Source: Leuctra nigra
Taxonomy: Eukaryota > Arthropoda > Insecta > Plecoptera > Leuctridae
NCBI GenBank assembly: GCA_934045905.1
Contig: OW203764.1
Span: 35,733,328 to 35,797,327, forward strand
Direction of reading: 5' to 3'
Length of the DNA: 64,000 bases
A program made the position numbers and the translations under genes. Position 1 is the stretch's first letter. Each line of letters begins with the position of its first letter. Of the stretch, positions 13,004 to 24,489 are shown piece after piece. A model generated the notes under the pieces. The model did not search any database. It had not been told where the DNA came from and worked only from the letters and a program-made list of their open reading frames with translations.

Positions 13004-13911
13004 CTAGGAAAACGCTCTGTGTAACGCGTTGATGAGCGAGCACGGACAGGCGCAACACCTCGAACCGAAATTATGTCTATCGAAAATATCATTAAAAGCC
13101 AATAATTCTTGAATTTCGTCAGACTCAAGTATAAAAATATCAAAATTGTCCTAAAACATTAGTCCCAATAACCATGCAAAGCTTGAACCTTTTGAACCTT
13201 TCTGATTGAACTGTTCCTCGTTAATATTCAAAAATCACAGGATCCCTTAAAAAAAATAGACCTGGGACCACTCATATGATAAAAGTGTGTGTACTTACAC
13301 AATATTAGATCGATCTGTTGAATGGTCATATCAGTTTCATACGTTTGAAAGTTTCTACTCTAACTACCTTGGAACTATAAAGAGTCGAAGTAGCCGTGAT
13401 CAACATTTTCGAGAAATTTGACAGCCAACACGCAAAATGTCCGTAAAACGTCAATAACTTTTGGATTGAAACATAGATTAGTCTGAAAATTGTCAAAAAT
13501 GCAGATAATGTTAGTCCCAATGACCATGCAAAGTTTTAAGTTGATCAGACATACGGTTCAAGTTTAAATTTAAAAAATAACATAAAAGATTTTTTTAAAT
13601 TTTAACCAATGGGAGGATTTTGCTGAAACTTTGTAACATTGGGTACAATGTTGGTCGCCATGACTTGTCAAAATTTCAAATTGATCGGAACTACCAATCA
13701 AAAGATATTTTTTTTTAAATTTGAACCAATCACATGAGCCCGTTCAAAAACGATCCCAGGGACCGCATAGATTACGTTAGTATATGTGCAAAATTTCAGA
13801 TCGATTGGTTGTGCCGTTTGACCTGGGCAGTGAACACACAAAAAAAAAAAAAAATAAAACACAGAGAAAGTGCCGTAAGAGTACCGTGGTGACGCTCGCT
13901 ACGCTCGCTCA
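13004..13911 (-). mobile_element. Helentron-like element, copy 3, nested in composite repeat
   Basis: Reverse-complement family termini at both ends: CTAGGAAAACGCTCTGTG at 13004 and GACGCTCGCTACGCTCGCTCA at the right end, with A on the plus strand outside each end (T/T target on the element strand). The composite repeat's second copy lacks it at about 37559, giving a natural empty site. The interior is low-complexity AT-rich text with motifs such as AACCAATC, and no protein is encoded. Confidence 0.8.
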
Positions 13912-14513
13912 AATATACATACCTACTGTAAAATATTTTCTATTAGAATATGTACGTACGCGATAAAACTTGTTGCCTATGTTTTCTATAAATACACAAT
14001 AGTAAGTTATCTTCGTAATATTGTTTCGTGGTCAATATAATTAAGTCTCATGCGTTAAACCTTCTCATCATGAAATACATTTCTATTAATCCCCATTTTA
14101 TAACAAAACATTTCACAAAGTACATAGTCTCATTGAATTTCTATTAAAAATGTTAACTTTATACACTGGACACTTCAAAAATATATAATAGTGTTCCAAA
14201 GATAGTTCGTAATTATTTGACAACGTTTCATGAATTCCTTCAGTCAAGATCAAATTATGAAAAGATACCCTTCTAATATCACCATATTAACAGTGCTATA
14301 AGAATATGTATGAGCCCACTTCCAATTGTTATTTAATTCTTCCATCCTTATATTACTTATCTATTACAGCATGAAATCTTTCTTCTATCGCCATTGACAA
14401 AACTATAAAATAGCCATTACTAAAAGTAGCTTTATTCATAGATTCTGGCTCTAATAGAAAGAGGAAAATGTACCTACTTTAAATTTCTTTCCACTTTTAG
14501 TATTGAATGAGGT

Positions 14514-14709
14514 CTTTAAAAAAACGATGCGCCAAGTCCTTTTGTAAAGTATTTCTCGGTGTTTATTCTTTTATTTCAAAAATACGATTAAATATTTGGA
14601 AATGTCATTGACTTGGCTCCTTTTTTGATATCACTCCTTTTCGGTGTTGAATTTTTTTAAAGTAAAGAGACTTGGCTGCCTTTTTTACACGGAGTGTTTT
14701 TTTCTGGGA
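14514..14709 (-). repeat. Terminal arm of ~196-bp inverted repeat, copy 1
   Basis: Reverse complement of 12718-12913, ending TTTTTTTCTGGGA at the right boundary of the composite repeat. Confidence 0.85.
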
Positions 14710-15072
14710 TTAACAATGCAAGAAGCAAAACTTAAAAAGTGCAACTAATATACAATCAGACTGATCATGTGCACATCCTATCAAAGTAACACCCACTTAT
14801 GATACAATTTTGCTCTCTCAATTTTCTAAAACAGCCGAGCGCTTGCATCTCATAAATAATCATAGTAGAAGTACAGACAGGACAGCAAATAATCCATGAC
14901 ATGAGAGAATTGGAATAACAATTCGCACAGCAAGACTCTGGGGATTTCCATTTTGCTTTATCACACAAACACACTGAACCAATCGGGTGTATTTACATGT
15001 GAAACGCAGGCAATTGAGCCTTTTGTGTATAAAATCGCTAAAATATACTTCTCAACGTTGCCATGATATTTA
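14710..15072. other. No recognisable gene
   Basis: About 360 bp separating the composite repeat from the next Helentron-like copy. The short minus-strand frame here has no recognisable features. Confidence 0.5.
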
Positions 15073-15700
15073 CTACGAAAACGCTCAGTGTAACGCGTTG
15101 ATGAGCGAGCACCGGGCAAAATCTCCAGTCAAACAATCAAACAAGAACCACTTAATCAAAGATAACTCCTAATATTATTTCTGATTAAGAAATCTTCAAA
15201 CATCGATTTCAAACTCATGAAATGTCAAAAAGTCTGTAATTACTTGACTGATTAGGCTGAAAATGTGTAAAAGTTTAGATAATGTTGGTCTTGATCATCA
15301 TGCAAAATTTGAACTTAATCAGAACATTTTGATTTTCAACCAATCAGAAGATATTATTTAAACTTTAAAACATTTGACGGATTTGGCTGACACTTTGTAA
15401 GATTTGAGAATTCTCAAAAATCTCAAAAACTCTCATGATTTGCAATGACTTAACAAAATTACAAATTGATCGGACCAACCAATCTGAAGATATTTTTTTA
15501 AATTTGAACCAATCAACGGATTTCAAAAAAATAGGGTCTGCAACGTCCCCAACGGGCGCATGTAGATGATGTCCTCCGTACATGTGTGCAAAAATTTCTG
15601 CTTGACCGGAGAAAAGGTGTGACCTGTATGTCGCCAACAAAGTGAAAAAAAGAGGTCCGTGCCAAAATAGTCAAATAGGAGTCGCTCGCTTCTCCGCTCA
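15073..15700 (-). mobile_element. Helentron-like element, copy 4
   Basis: Right edge carries GTCGCTCGCTTCTCCGCTCA (family 5' end, reverse complement); left edge CTACGAAAACGCTCAGTG followed by GCGTTGATGAGCGAGCAC (family 3' end, with CTAG mutated to CGTAG on the element strand). Flanking plus-strand bases are A at both ends. No coding potential. Confidence 0.7.
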
Positions 15701-16236
15701 ATAACAGCCACTACAAAAGGCATTTTATTTAAATGAGAGAGCTCGATCATTTTATTTTGATAATGTTTTACTTATAATATGTACTGGGGATATGGTGGAG
15801 CAAAAGAAAGCAACGTATGGGAAGGAAGGAGACTGTCGTAGTAAATTAGTAATTGTCCCAGCAATTGTCTCAAGTGTGAGAAAACTCACGATAATATTGA
15901 AGTCAAGATAATCCGCGGCTCTACGAATAAGTGATCTGTGAGCTACCGACTGGACTAACTATTTGATTACCGTGTGCCTCATTAGTCATTACTAAATGCT
16001 TTCGGGAAGGAAGGTCCAGGAAAACGTTTGCAATAATGCGTTAATAGAGAGCTTTGGTTCAATATCCGATGAAGTCAGAAAAACACAACCAGTAGATTTG
16101 TAAGAGACAAATCTACTAAAAATGTCTTCGTTTTAAGTAAATAAAAAATTATAGGAAATTATGAACTAATACCTGATCCAGGAATTATAGAGCCTGCGAT
16201 AGCATTAATGTCTAGGGCATAGTCGTTGCTGATGAC
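15701..16236. other. No recognisable gene
   Basis: AT-rich interval without ORFs or repeat ends. Confidence 0.5.
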
Positions 16237-16621
16237 TAGAGACTGGAACCCAAATTAATAATGGTTCCGATTCCGATTCCGGTTCCGTTTCGGTTCCATA
16301 AGGGTTCCAATCGGTTCCATCTCATTTCGATTTTTTTTTAAATCGACTTTTGGGAACTTACATTCTTAGAAATGTCGGTGATAATTTATTTGAAAAACTG
16401 TAAATGGTTAAAAATAATTTCATATTTGAAAGGCAATAAAGTACAAATTCAATTCAATTAATTATTTAAGGAACCCTAATGGAACCATTATGGAACCCAA
16501 ATAATGTATAATATTAATAAGGGTCGGTTCCACCTAACAAATTAATTTGGGTTCCGATCCCGCTTTCGGTTCCTATAAAAATAACTGTTCTTTTCGGTTC
16601 CGGTACCTGTTCCAGTGCCTG
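16237..16621. repeat. GGTTCC-rich repeat, possible hAT-like element
   Basis: Dense GGTTCC/GGAACC motifs occur at both edges, with an AT-rich centre. The left edge AGAGACTGGAAC is nearly the complement of the right edge GTTCCAGTGCCT, which suggests short TIRs. The flanking octamers CTGATGAC and GTTGTGAC are only partly alike, so a target duplication is not proven. No transposase. Confidence 0.35.
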
Positions 16622-16920
16622 GTTGTGACGATAAGTCAGTTTTTACTTGAGTCGTCGATGTTTCAATGCGATATTTGCCAATAAAAATGAATGGGATTGA
16701 AAGTAGGTAAACAAATGTTTCTGTTCATAGTTTGCTTTATACTGTGATATTTCTTCGGTGAAGCTCTGCAGCTTGATTGTGTAACTTTCATTTTGAAATG
16801 TAAGTAAATCTTTCACTTCCAGCAATGGCGAAACAAATCAAAGGCATCCCTTCCCGCTTTTGTCTGGAAACTAAAGATGTCCATTCAGTACATCTCATAC
16901 TGAGTGCTATGTTTTGGTTG

Positions 16921-17674
16921 TTTTCCTGTTATTGCCACCTTTTCTCCGATCAAGCTGAAATTTTGCACACATGTATAAACGAACTCAGCTATTTGCAGAC
17001 ACATTATTTTTCGAAATCCGTTGTTTGGTTTGAATTTAAAAATATGTATCTTCTGATTGGTTGATCAGATTATTTTGAAATTTTGCAAGGTCATTTTGAA
17101 CAACATATTCTATCATTTCACAAAATTTCAGAAAATCCTCCAATTATTAAAGTTTAAATTATATCTTCTGGTTGGTCTTAAATCAAAACGAAGACCAACA
17201 ATATCTTACATTTTACAAATTTTGAGCTCAATCGGTCAAGTATTTAATGAATGAATGAATGAATGTTTGGGTTTATCGGTGCGTCGACAACTAGGTCATT
17301 TTGCACCGAAGTTACGTTTAATTTTGTTGAATATAAGTGGATGTCATGGGGAGGGGTCGACCTAACTAGCCCGATCCGGGGGAGTCTAACACTGGTGGGA
17401 AGGCCAGGCCGGAATGGGGACGGACAAGGGGGGAGGGGGAGGCTTCGGGCCGGTGGGACTCGATTTTAGGGGGATCACCATCTCGAGGGGGGAGGCCGGC
17501 CCGAGGGGACCGCAAATTCAAGGGAGGGCATGGGACTAGGCCGACCCTGGACTGCACTTGGTTGGGACCAACTCGCCCACCACCGCGTCAAGGTGGCAGT
17601 CCATTGGTGAGGTCAAGTATTTACATACTTGTCGGTGGTCGCTCATCAACGCGTTACACTGAGCGTTTTTCTAG
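16921..17674 (+). mobile_element. Helentron-like element, copy 5, split by a retroelement tail
   Basis: The interior matches other copies from about 16921 (CACCTTTTCTCCGATCAAGC) and the 3' end is intact: CGCTCATCAACGCGTTACAC, GAGCG, CTAG, then T. The 5' terminus is not recognisable. A GC-rich segment at 17247-17610, flanked by a 13-bp duplication, interrupts it. Confidence 0.7.
17247..17610 (-). mobile_element. 5'-truncated non-LTR (LINE) or SINE tail inserted in Helentron-like copy
   Basis: A 364-bp GC-rich block in an AT-rich element, flanked by perfect 13-bp duplications GGTCAAGTATTTA (17234-17246 and 17611-17623). Read on the minus strand it ends in a (CATT)n tail of about four units beside the target duplication. 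That combination is typical of target-primed retrotransposition with a tetranucleotide tail. No reverse transcriptase is present, so it is a 3' UTR-only LINE copy or a SINE. The 63- and 68-codon frames here are not supported. Confidence 0.75.
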
Positions 17675-19110
17675 TAGGTAATTAAATATGTATACCATAG
17701 TAGACGATTTGAGAAAAGCAAAATCAAAACACAATGTTAGTAGTCTCAGAAATTCAAAACTAATTAGTAAATTTGCTGTTTTCAGCAAAAATAAACATGC
17801 ACAACATTGTTATTCCGTCTTCAGCTATCTTTTTACACCAGACAAGCTCGAAACAAAAGTACCTAGGTAAGTAAAAGCTCTCGTGTAAATGTCGGAAGTT
17901 CAGTTCTATGAACAACACAACCACCGGCTCCAGCATGTTGCCTTATATCACATATAATTCTGTGCAAATGTACACGCCATTCCTGCTGAATACCTACTGT
18001 GTTTTTGTTTTTGAATCTCTGTGTGCTAATTAGGGTTCCGCGCACGTACTCACAATACAGTGCACGGAGGTGCGTACACGCATAACGAGTGCGTATAATA
18101 ACATCATCACGTCGAAATAATTAACTCGTGTGCCAAGCTTTTGTTGTGATTATTTTATACGTTGTTCACATAATGGAGCCATGAAATTAGCCAGTCCAAC
18201 TCGATTATGAAGCGATCACCGGATTGTCTCAGGATTCTTTTAGTATCATGATCATCGAAAGCGACCCACTCGACTAGATTGATATGTCTTTCACTCAGAT
18301 ATGAATCGGATGCTTGGACGTTCTTCCAATAATAACCACTTACATTCAAGCACGGCAATCATCATGATTATTATGAATAATTATTACAAACAAAGTTGGA
18401 GTGGGTTAATCAAGATTTAATCAAGATTATAATTAAATACATTTATGGAAAATAGGTGACTCGATTGTTAATACAAGACAAATTGTTTATTATTGGCACT
18501 TATTCAGTACTCATTCAGTGATGACTGATATCACAAATGTTTTTTCATTGATGATAATAATCATACTTATAATTACACTGAATATTTATCAATTGCTATT
18601 CTAAATCGGCTTAATCTTGCAGAGACGATTGATTTGACAGGTTATTTTATAAATACGAGACAAGTAAAGAATGCCAACACCCCAATTTGCCAATGTAAAA
18701 TAATCCCACAGTTCGGAATGCACATGAAAAGAAGAGTCGCTGGCTCAATAAATAAAACACACTCATCCCATTGGTGAAAATGTTCAAACTTCCGTCAATT
18801 GGGATATATATGGAGTGAAAATTAATTTCTCTGATATTGTTCCGGTGCCTGCGAGCCATGAAACCTTTGCTTTTTGTAAAATTATTTGTCAATATTTTAT
18901 CGGAAGTTGAACATCTCAGTAAAAGTTGGTGGTTAGGAAATTAATTAATATGTTTGCGATGAACAGAATATTTTATAAATTCTCATCGATGGTAAAATGT
19001 GGTGTGAACCTAAAGCAGCCACTAAATGATTTACAAAATATTACCTATACCTACACATTCTTTTGTCCGTCTTTACACTGAGTAGAAACGATAATTAAAT
19101 CTACCACAAA
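17675..19110. other. No recognisable gene
   Basis: AT-rich sequence with short frames only and no repeat boundaries. Confidence 0.5.
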
Positions 19111-19260
19111 TCCTGGGGCTGGATTCACAAAAGGTATTATCTGCGAATACGTATTATCTTTCGATTTACCTAACACCAAAAACACTGTGTTAAATGAAAG
19201 ATAATACACAAGTTAATACGTATTAGGAGATAATACGTCTTTGTGAATCCAGCCCCAGGA
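19111..19260. mobile_element. Small TIR element (MITE), copy 1
   Basis: About 150 bp with near-perfect terminal inverted repeats reading CTGGGGCTGGATTCACAAA at the left and its complement at the right, and further internal symmetry around AATACGTATTA. A second copy with the same TIRs is at 57045-57171. Too short to encode a transposase. Superfamily uncertain; the second copy suggests a 3-bp CTG target duplication. Confidence 0.75.
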
Positions 19261-19315
19261 TCAAAACTTTTGAAGGTGTATAATATAAGTCCTCAAAATC
19301 TTAACTCTACCTTAA

Positions 19316-20405
19316 CTCTTTGAAGCACAAATTATGACAATCAAAATTCTTTAAGAAATCGTGGATTTTTTTTATATTTTTGCTAATAACGAATTATTTG
19401 CAAATTTCCTTAATTTTTATTTTATTTTTTTTCCAACCCGTTTGGTCAGAATTTGGTGGTATAATTTCTATACCACTGTGCAGGAAGAGACTGGTAATCA
19501 ATTATAGCTGAATTGGTTTTAGATGTCATAAAAGCCAAATATTGTTTCAGAATTGTAAGGAAAGATATGTATTACCATGTAATTCATCTTTACATGATTT
19601 ATCTTCATGTAACTTATTAAATTAGTGTATTGTAAGTAAGCAAATAATATAATTTTTCAATAATTGCTAAATAAGAAAAGGCAAAAAATGGCACCATGTG
19701 CCATGTGGCACCATGGCACCATGTGAAAAACCATGGCACAGTGGTACCTAACAAGTAGCACAGGAAACTGCCCAATGAAGTTTCGAATCATTGCAAGGGG
19801 AACGACGTCTTCACTATGGTTCCCGCTTCCGTTGTCCACCGTCGCTTTTCCTCGCTTCTTCCGTCGCTTCTTCCTCAGATTCAGATTTGCATTCAAAAAT
19901 TACCTCTGGCTGTCCAGAATCATTGGCAACTCACATATATTATAGTAATTCTTTTAATACAAGGGTAAATTATAATTTAAAAAAAGTAGGGTTATAGTTT
20001 GTGTGGACTGTTCATGCACGGTGGTATAGTTTCCGAACCACCTTGTTTGATAACAAATTAATTATCTTAATTAATTAATTTACACAATTGACACATCAGA
20101 ATATCATCAAACACCCTTTTATACAAATGTTTTTATTGCAATATAGCGTAAAGTTATTACTTAACAAAAATTATGACGTTTTCACATAAGTCTGCATCAG
20201 TTTGCAGAAAACAAAAAAAATCCTTGGTTTCATACAAGGCTGTGACCGCTGTACAAGACCGCACCCTCCCACCATCTCTCAGGCGCTGTCTGTACTACCT
20301 GACTAAGAATATAACGTGGTACTAAAACCATACCACTGTGCTTCAAAGGTAGAAAATAATTATTTTCAAGGTGGTACGTTTTTAATACCACTGTGCTTCA
20401 AAGAG
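19316..20405. mobile_element. piggyBac-like non-autonomous element
   Basis: A 1,090-bp unit with inverted ends CTCTTTGAAGCACA and TGTGCTTCAAAGAG, flanked on both sides by TTAA (19312-19315 and 20406-20409), the hallmark target duplication of piggyBac transposons. The interior repeats a GTGGTAT...ATACCAC...TGTGC motif several times (near 19454, 20014, 20315 and 20371) and has a CATGTGCCATGTGGC patch. No transposase open frame: the 70-79 codon frames show no DDD-type domain. Presumably mobilised by an enzyme encoded elsewhere. Confidence 0.75.
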
Positions 20406-20409
20406 TTAA

Positions 20410-21045
20410 TAAGTTTTAAATAAATGTGGCCGAGTTACTGAACTCATGTTGATCAGAGAGGACCAAAACCATCTTCACTCTAGCCGTGTCTTAGTGAAAC
20501 AATAATTATGAAATAAGAGCCAGCATATATTCATTTATTGAACCTTAGTTAAGTCACTTATACCACCGACGAGCTTATACCTATAAGTAGTACAATTCCT
20601 TACAACATGTTGGAGATTAAAATTAGTTAATTCCAAATAATCTGTTAGTAACGAAATTTATATAAGAAATAATTATATACACTTGGCAAGCTTTTACATC
20701 AATAGAAGCATGTATTGCTTTAATATAAACAGCGGCTAAGAGGTAGAGCTTTGAATGGGAGCTCACAGCTCAGCGAGTAAATGCCAAGATGTGTCTAAGC
20801 ATCATTAGCAATGAAGAAGCAAACCTAACTTGCGTAGCGCCAGACTCTTTGTGAGGAATTACTCATGCAGATTCCATTGATACAGACACAAAGGGAGAAA
20901 AGGAAAATGCCTACCTCTCTATCGCTTCATTTTCTTGCAACAAAGTCAAGTCAATGACAAAGGATTTTCAAGATGTTTCCTTTAACTTGTTAGAAAAACG
21001 ATACACAGCGACATCGTGTAGGGAAGATGTGTAAAAATTGATATT

Positions 21046-21046
<1 letters not shown>
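20410..21046. other. No recognisable gene
   Basis: No ORF above 60 codons and no repeat structure identified. Confidence 0.5.

Positions 21047-21089
<43 letters not shown>
21047..21089. repeat. (GA)n microsatellite
   Basis: About 21 uninterrupted AG units. Confidence 0.95.
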
Positions 21090-21095
<6 letters not shown>

Positions 21096-21859
21096 AACAA
21101 GTCATCCTCATTATTTGAAACAATTAGTATAGATGTATTAATTATTTGTCATTAATATTGAAACACAACGGAAAACACGTTGACAGTTCCAGTCTTTTCT
21201 AAACGCTATTGGAGAGAAACTCTAAATGGGTCTCTAAGAAATGAATGGCAGATCATTTCTCCAAATTGCTTTTTCTGCAAATAATAGACTGTAAACAATA
21301 GACACTCATCTTCAGAAACTCTTCAAGTTGCCAGAGTTGCTTTTCTCATTAAGAAAGTTTGTCTACGCTTAAAACATTTAGAAATAGCTTTTTGTAATCT
21401 TTTGTTGCTACTGTAACAATTCCCGCAGCCCAGAACCGTAGTCGGCCATTAATCATCGGTGCCAAGGAAAAGACAAAATTTGTTTTAAAACACTCATTAA
21501 AAGTCCATACTTTGATAGTAATTAAGAACTAAGTATTACATTTATGTTCGTGTGCGAGAAACATACTTCGAGATTTTCGTTGAATTTTTGCAGCGATCAA
21601 AATCAATCAGTTATCTCTAATTTTGCAGTAATAAGTTGCCCCTTGATTGTCGTTATTCTCTTGAAGTGTTTATCCAATATTTTATACGAGCAAGAGGTGT
21701 AAAGTAGATCTTGTTTAAAGACCCGGGAGGGTCCCAGGAGGAATTATGATAAAGGCTTGTCGTAAAATTATTACTAACCAGCCTATGATTCTTATTAAAT
21801 CAGGCATCGTAACGTGTTAAAAATAGACCTCTTCCGTACGAAGACTCTTTAGTTAGGTA
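21090..21859. other. No recognisable gene
   Basis: AT-rich, no coding or repeat signature seen. Confidence 0.5.
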
Positions 21860-22290
21860 TCAGGAAAGCGTTTTGTGTAACGCGTTGTTGAGCAAGCACA
21901 GTTACGTGCAACACCTCGAACCGAAATTCAGTGACAACGCAGCGAACGTAGACGACTGAAGGTGTAACATGATCCATTCAATCAATACAGAAAACTACTA
22001 TATTATATCAGCATTCACTGCAACTTAAAAACTTATTCAGATCGAATCCAGGATTAAATCTCAGATGAAATCCCTCTTGACCTTGAAACGCCAATGGGTC
22101 AGTCTTATCATGTGTGCAAATTTTCGGCTCGATTAGAGAAACGGTTGCTGACTGAATATATTTTGTTTTCGAAACTCATGCCAAAGAAAGAAGATCGTGC
22201 ATGAAGATCGTCCGTGAAAAATAGGCTGTTATGCAAAAGTACAGGTTCATATGATTCGAACAAAATTGGAACTGAAAAAAGGTGAAAGAT
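21860..22290 (-). mobile_element. Diverged Helentron-like copy
   Basis: The left edge (AGGAAAGCGTTTTGTG followed by GCGTTGTTGAGCAAGCAC) is a mutated family 3' end; CTAG has become CAGG and the hairpin is broken. Interior text near 22110 (ATGTGTGCAAATTTTCGGC) matches other minus-strand copies. The 5' boundary is unclear. Confidence 0.5.
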
Positions 22291-23964
22291 TATAAAGCGA
22301 AGCGAGAGCATTACATTTTTCGCATTAAAAACAGAATTACGAGGATCATGAGGTAATCACCAGCTCGACTCCATTCCTTCTCTAAAACAATGCTCGTTTA
22401 TCTTTGTAACTTCTCTCGGTAATAAAACGCGTTAGATTTTTTAAAATTCTTATTTGAAATCCAATTCTAAATGAACTTCTACTTGTCTAAAGTGCAGCTT
22501 GTAACGAGATTTGAAGCACGTTGCTCTTTGACCTGCTTTGTGAAGCGCACAAATACGATCTTCTTCGCTACCTGCTCTTGATTAGGTCGAGTCGTGTTGT
22601 GAAAATGCTACTCGCGGTTTTCTCGAGGATAAATGTTCCACATATAACGCGGTTGAGCTCTAACGCATATTAAATTGAGATTTTTCATAGGAAAAAATCA
22701 AATTAAACCTTTATTCATAAATCATGTGTGAAGAGTGTGGGGCAGACAAAAAGGAGAAGAAAACAAAAAAAAGGATATAACCACGTCATCAGTCATCTAG
22801 GAAATGTCTCGAGACAATCTTGTGAAAAAGTGGTCGCTTCCATTGTAGACATAAATTCATTCTGGTCGGAAAATCTGTGACAGAAAGGCGAGACGAAATA
22901 ATGCTTTTCGTCTTATTGTTAGCAACATGTTGCATTTCATCAGACTCATCCCAATTACGTTCATTGAAATGAAATACAGTTGTCGCTCATTCTGACACTT
23001 TGTATAAAATTAATACGCGTATTATCACGAGTTGATAGGAGGAATATTGTAAATTAAATCTGTTCCTTGCGTATTATTTGGTCATTTGTTGAAAAGATTA
23101 TGTGCTGATTCCTGATATATTCAATTCTTGTGTTCATTCTATAAAATACATAATTCCGGAATTTTAACAGTTAGATGGAAAATACAGAAAATTAAATTGA
23201 ATCTATTCTGAACTGTGTAAAAGCTTAGTTCAAGCGAGGTGTAAACTGTCTAACAAAAATGAAATAAGCGAGACGAGTGTAGCAAACGTGGGAGTAAGCC
23301 GCTCGCTTTGCTATGCTTAGGAAAATAATAATGATGTCAGTAATGTTTTTCGATAATAGCAATATCTGTAAAATAATATGAAACACTTCTTTGTACTTGG
23401 ATCAATAGTGCGTTGTATTTTAGTAGGCTATTAATATGCTGATGTGCAAAGCAGGGGTGTAATATTGCTCGTCTCACTACAGAAGATATAGGTTCTTAAA
23501 ACTTGCATAAGGTCATTAAAACCAGCCCGGGGGTCTTCTTAGCTCAGGCGGGGAGCAGAATGTCGAGTTGCTCTTATCTTAGCAACTAAATGTCAAAGAG
23601 ATGATTTCGCGTTCGCATTGAAGAAACTTTTGTATGATATTGAAACTGATATAGAATGGAATTTATTGGAAAAATGGTTGAGGTAACAATTCACCTGGTG
23701 GGGGGTTGGGGGACGTTGAACCTCTATGGTTGAACTACAATTTCGAACTGACCTGTGATTGGTCATCTTAAAACGAAATATGAGATATTTTTTGTCCCCA
23801 ACAAAAGGAAACGTCTCGGCGTAACTCAAAGTAAAAAAACTTTATGAAGAGAATAAACAGTTTGTCATCCAACCAGTGAAGTTTTGTGGGATCTGAAACG
23901 TAGGTTGTCCAGATCTTCAGTGACGTAGGAACGTCAAAACACACCTTCTTTCGCTGACAACGAG
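22291..23964. other. No recognisable gene
   Basis: A tRNA A-box-like TTAGCTCAGGCGG occurs at 23539 but no B-box or cloverleaf follows. Otherwise short frames only. Confidence 0.45.
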
Positions 23965-24489
23965 ATGTTGTGTCAACCCGTAAAACCTTTTACAAACTTT
24001 GAAATGAGAAGATTACGAATAATATTGTTTGTTAACACTAAAGGTAACGAGAAGTTCCCATTAACGATAAAAGTAAGGACGGTTAACGATGAAAATTCTT
24101 TCACACATTACCCCTGTGATAAAATTAGTACAGCGGTGAGCGTGCGGTGTGTAGTCGATGTAAAGACCATTAAGAGGATTGCTGAGAGTCGAATTACCAG
24201 GAGAGAAACTTTACTCATTTGCTTCCTACAACAATCCAGAAACCGTGATTTTCCTTTTAAAAAAGAAAACCCCCCACCGAAAGTAGTCGAAATAGTTGTT
24301 CCAATGTTTCAATGGTTTGAAAGCCTCTTTAAAGTCTCTTCTACTAGCGGTGGGTGCTTCCACCAATTACTCCCGGGTTGGGCTCATGGATTTACAGCGC
24401 CCTCGCGCGGCGGAATTGTTGCCGTCGACGACGCCTCCAACGCCGACGCCGGCGTCGAGCGAACTATGTTGACCGACAAAGTTTCGTGA
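23965..24489 (+). CDS. Hypothetical ORF, 174 codons, probably not a gene
   Basis: ATG-initiated open frame of 174 codons, the longest outside the retrotransposon. I recognise no domain, signal peptide or membrane segment. The C-terminal third crosses a GC-rich patch (GACGCC motifs at 24424-24464) that keeps the frame open. By my rough reckoning, with 64 kb in six frames one such chance ORF would not be surprising. Listed so it can be checked against transcript data; I would not call it real without support. Confidence 0.12.
   Translation: MLCQPVKPFTNFEMRRLRIILFVNTKGNEKFPLTIKVRTVNDENSFTHYPCDKISTAVSVRCVVDVKTIKRIAESRITRRETLLICFLQQSRNRDFPFKKENPPPKVVEIVVPMFQWFESLFKVSSTSGGCFHQLLPGWAHGFTAPSRGGIVAVDDASNADAGVERTMLTDKVS

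Larger units (their letters stand above)
11014..14709. mobile_element. Composite mobile repeat, copy 1 (motif-array element)
   Basis: Comparison with the second copy (35485-38400) defines both ends: the copies are collinear from TCTAGTGGAGCGGTCGCTCC to a terminal CTTTTTTCTGGG(A), and the flanks differ. In order it holds a terminal palindrome, a TATATAAACC patch, a (TTC)n tract, a degenerate to regular array of about 118-bp motif modules, and a left arm (12718-12913) repeated inverted at the right end (14514-14709). Read on the minus strand it starts TCCCAG and ends in a hairpin plus CTAG, which recalls Helitron termini, but the hairpin sits right at the end and the element lacks simple TIRs overall. 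No ORF is supported. A separate Helentron-like element (13004-13911) is inserted in it. Confidence 0.75.

Noticed and set aside
23537..23590. tRNA gene suggested by TTAGCTCAGGCGG
   Set aside because: No B-box or cloverleaf; at most a SINE-head relic.
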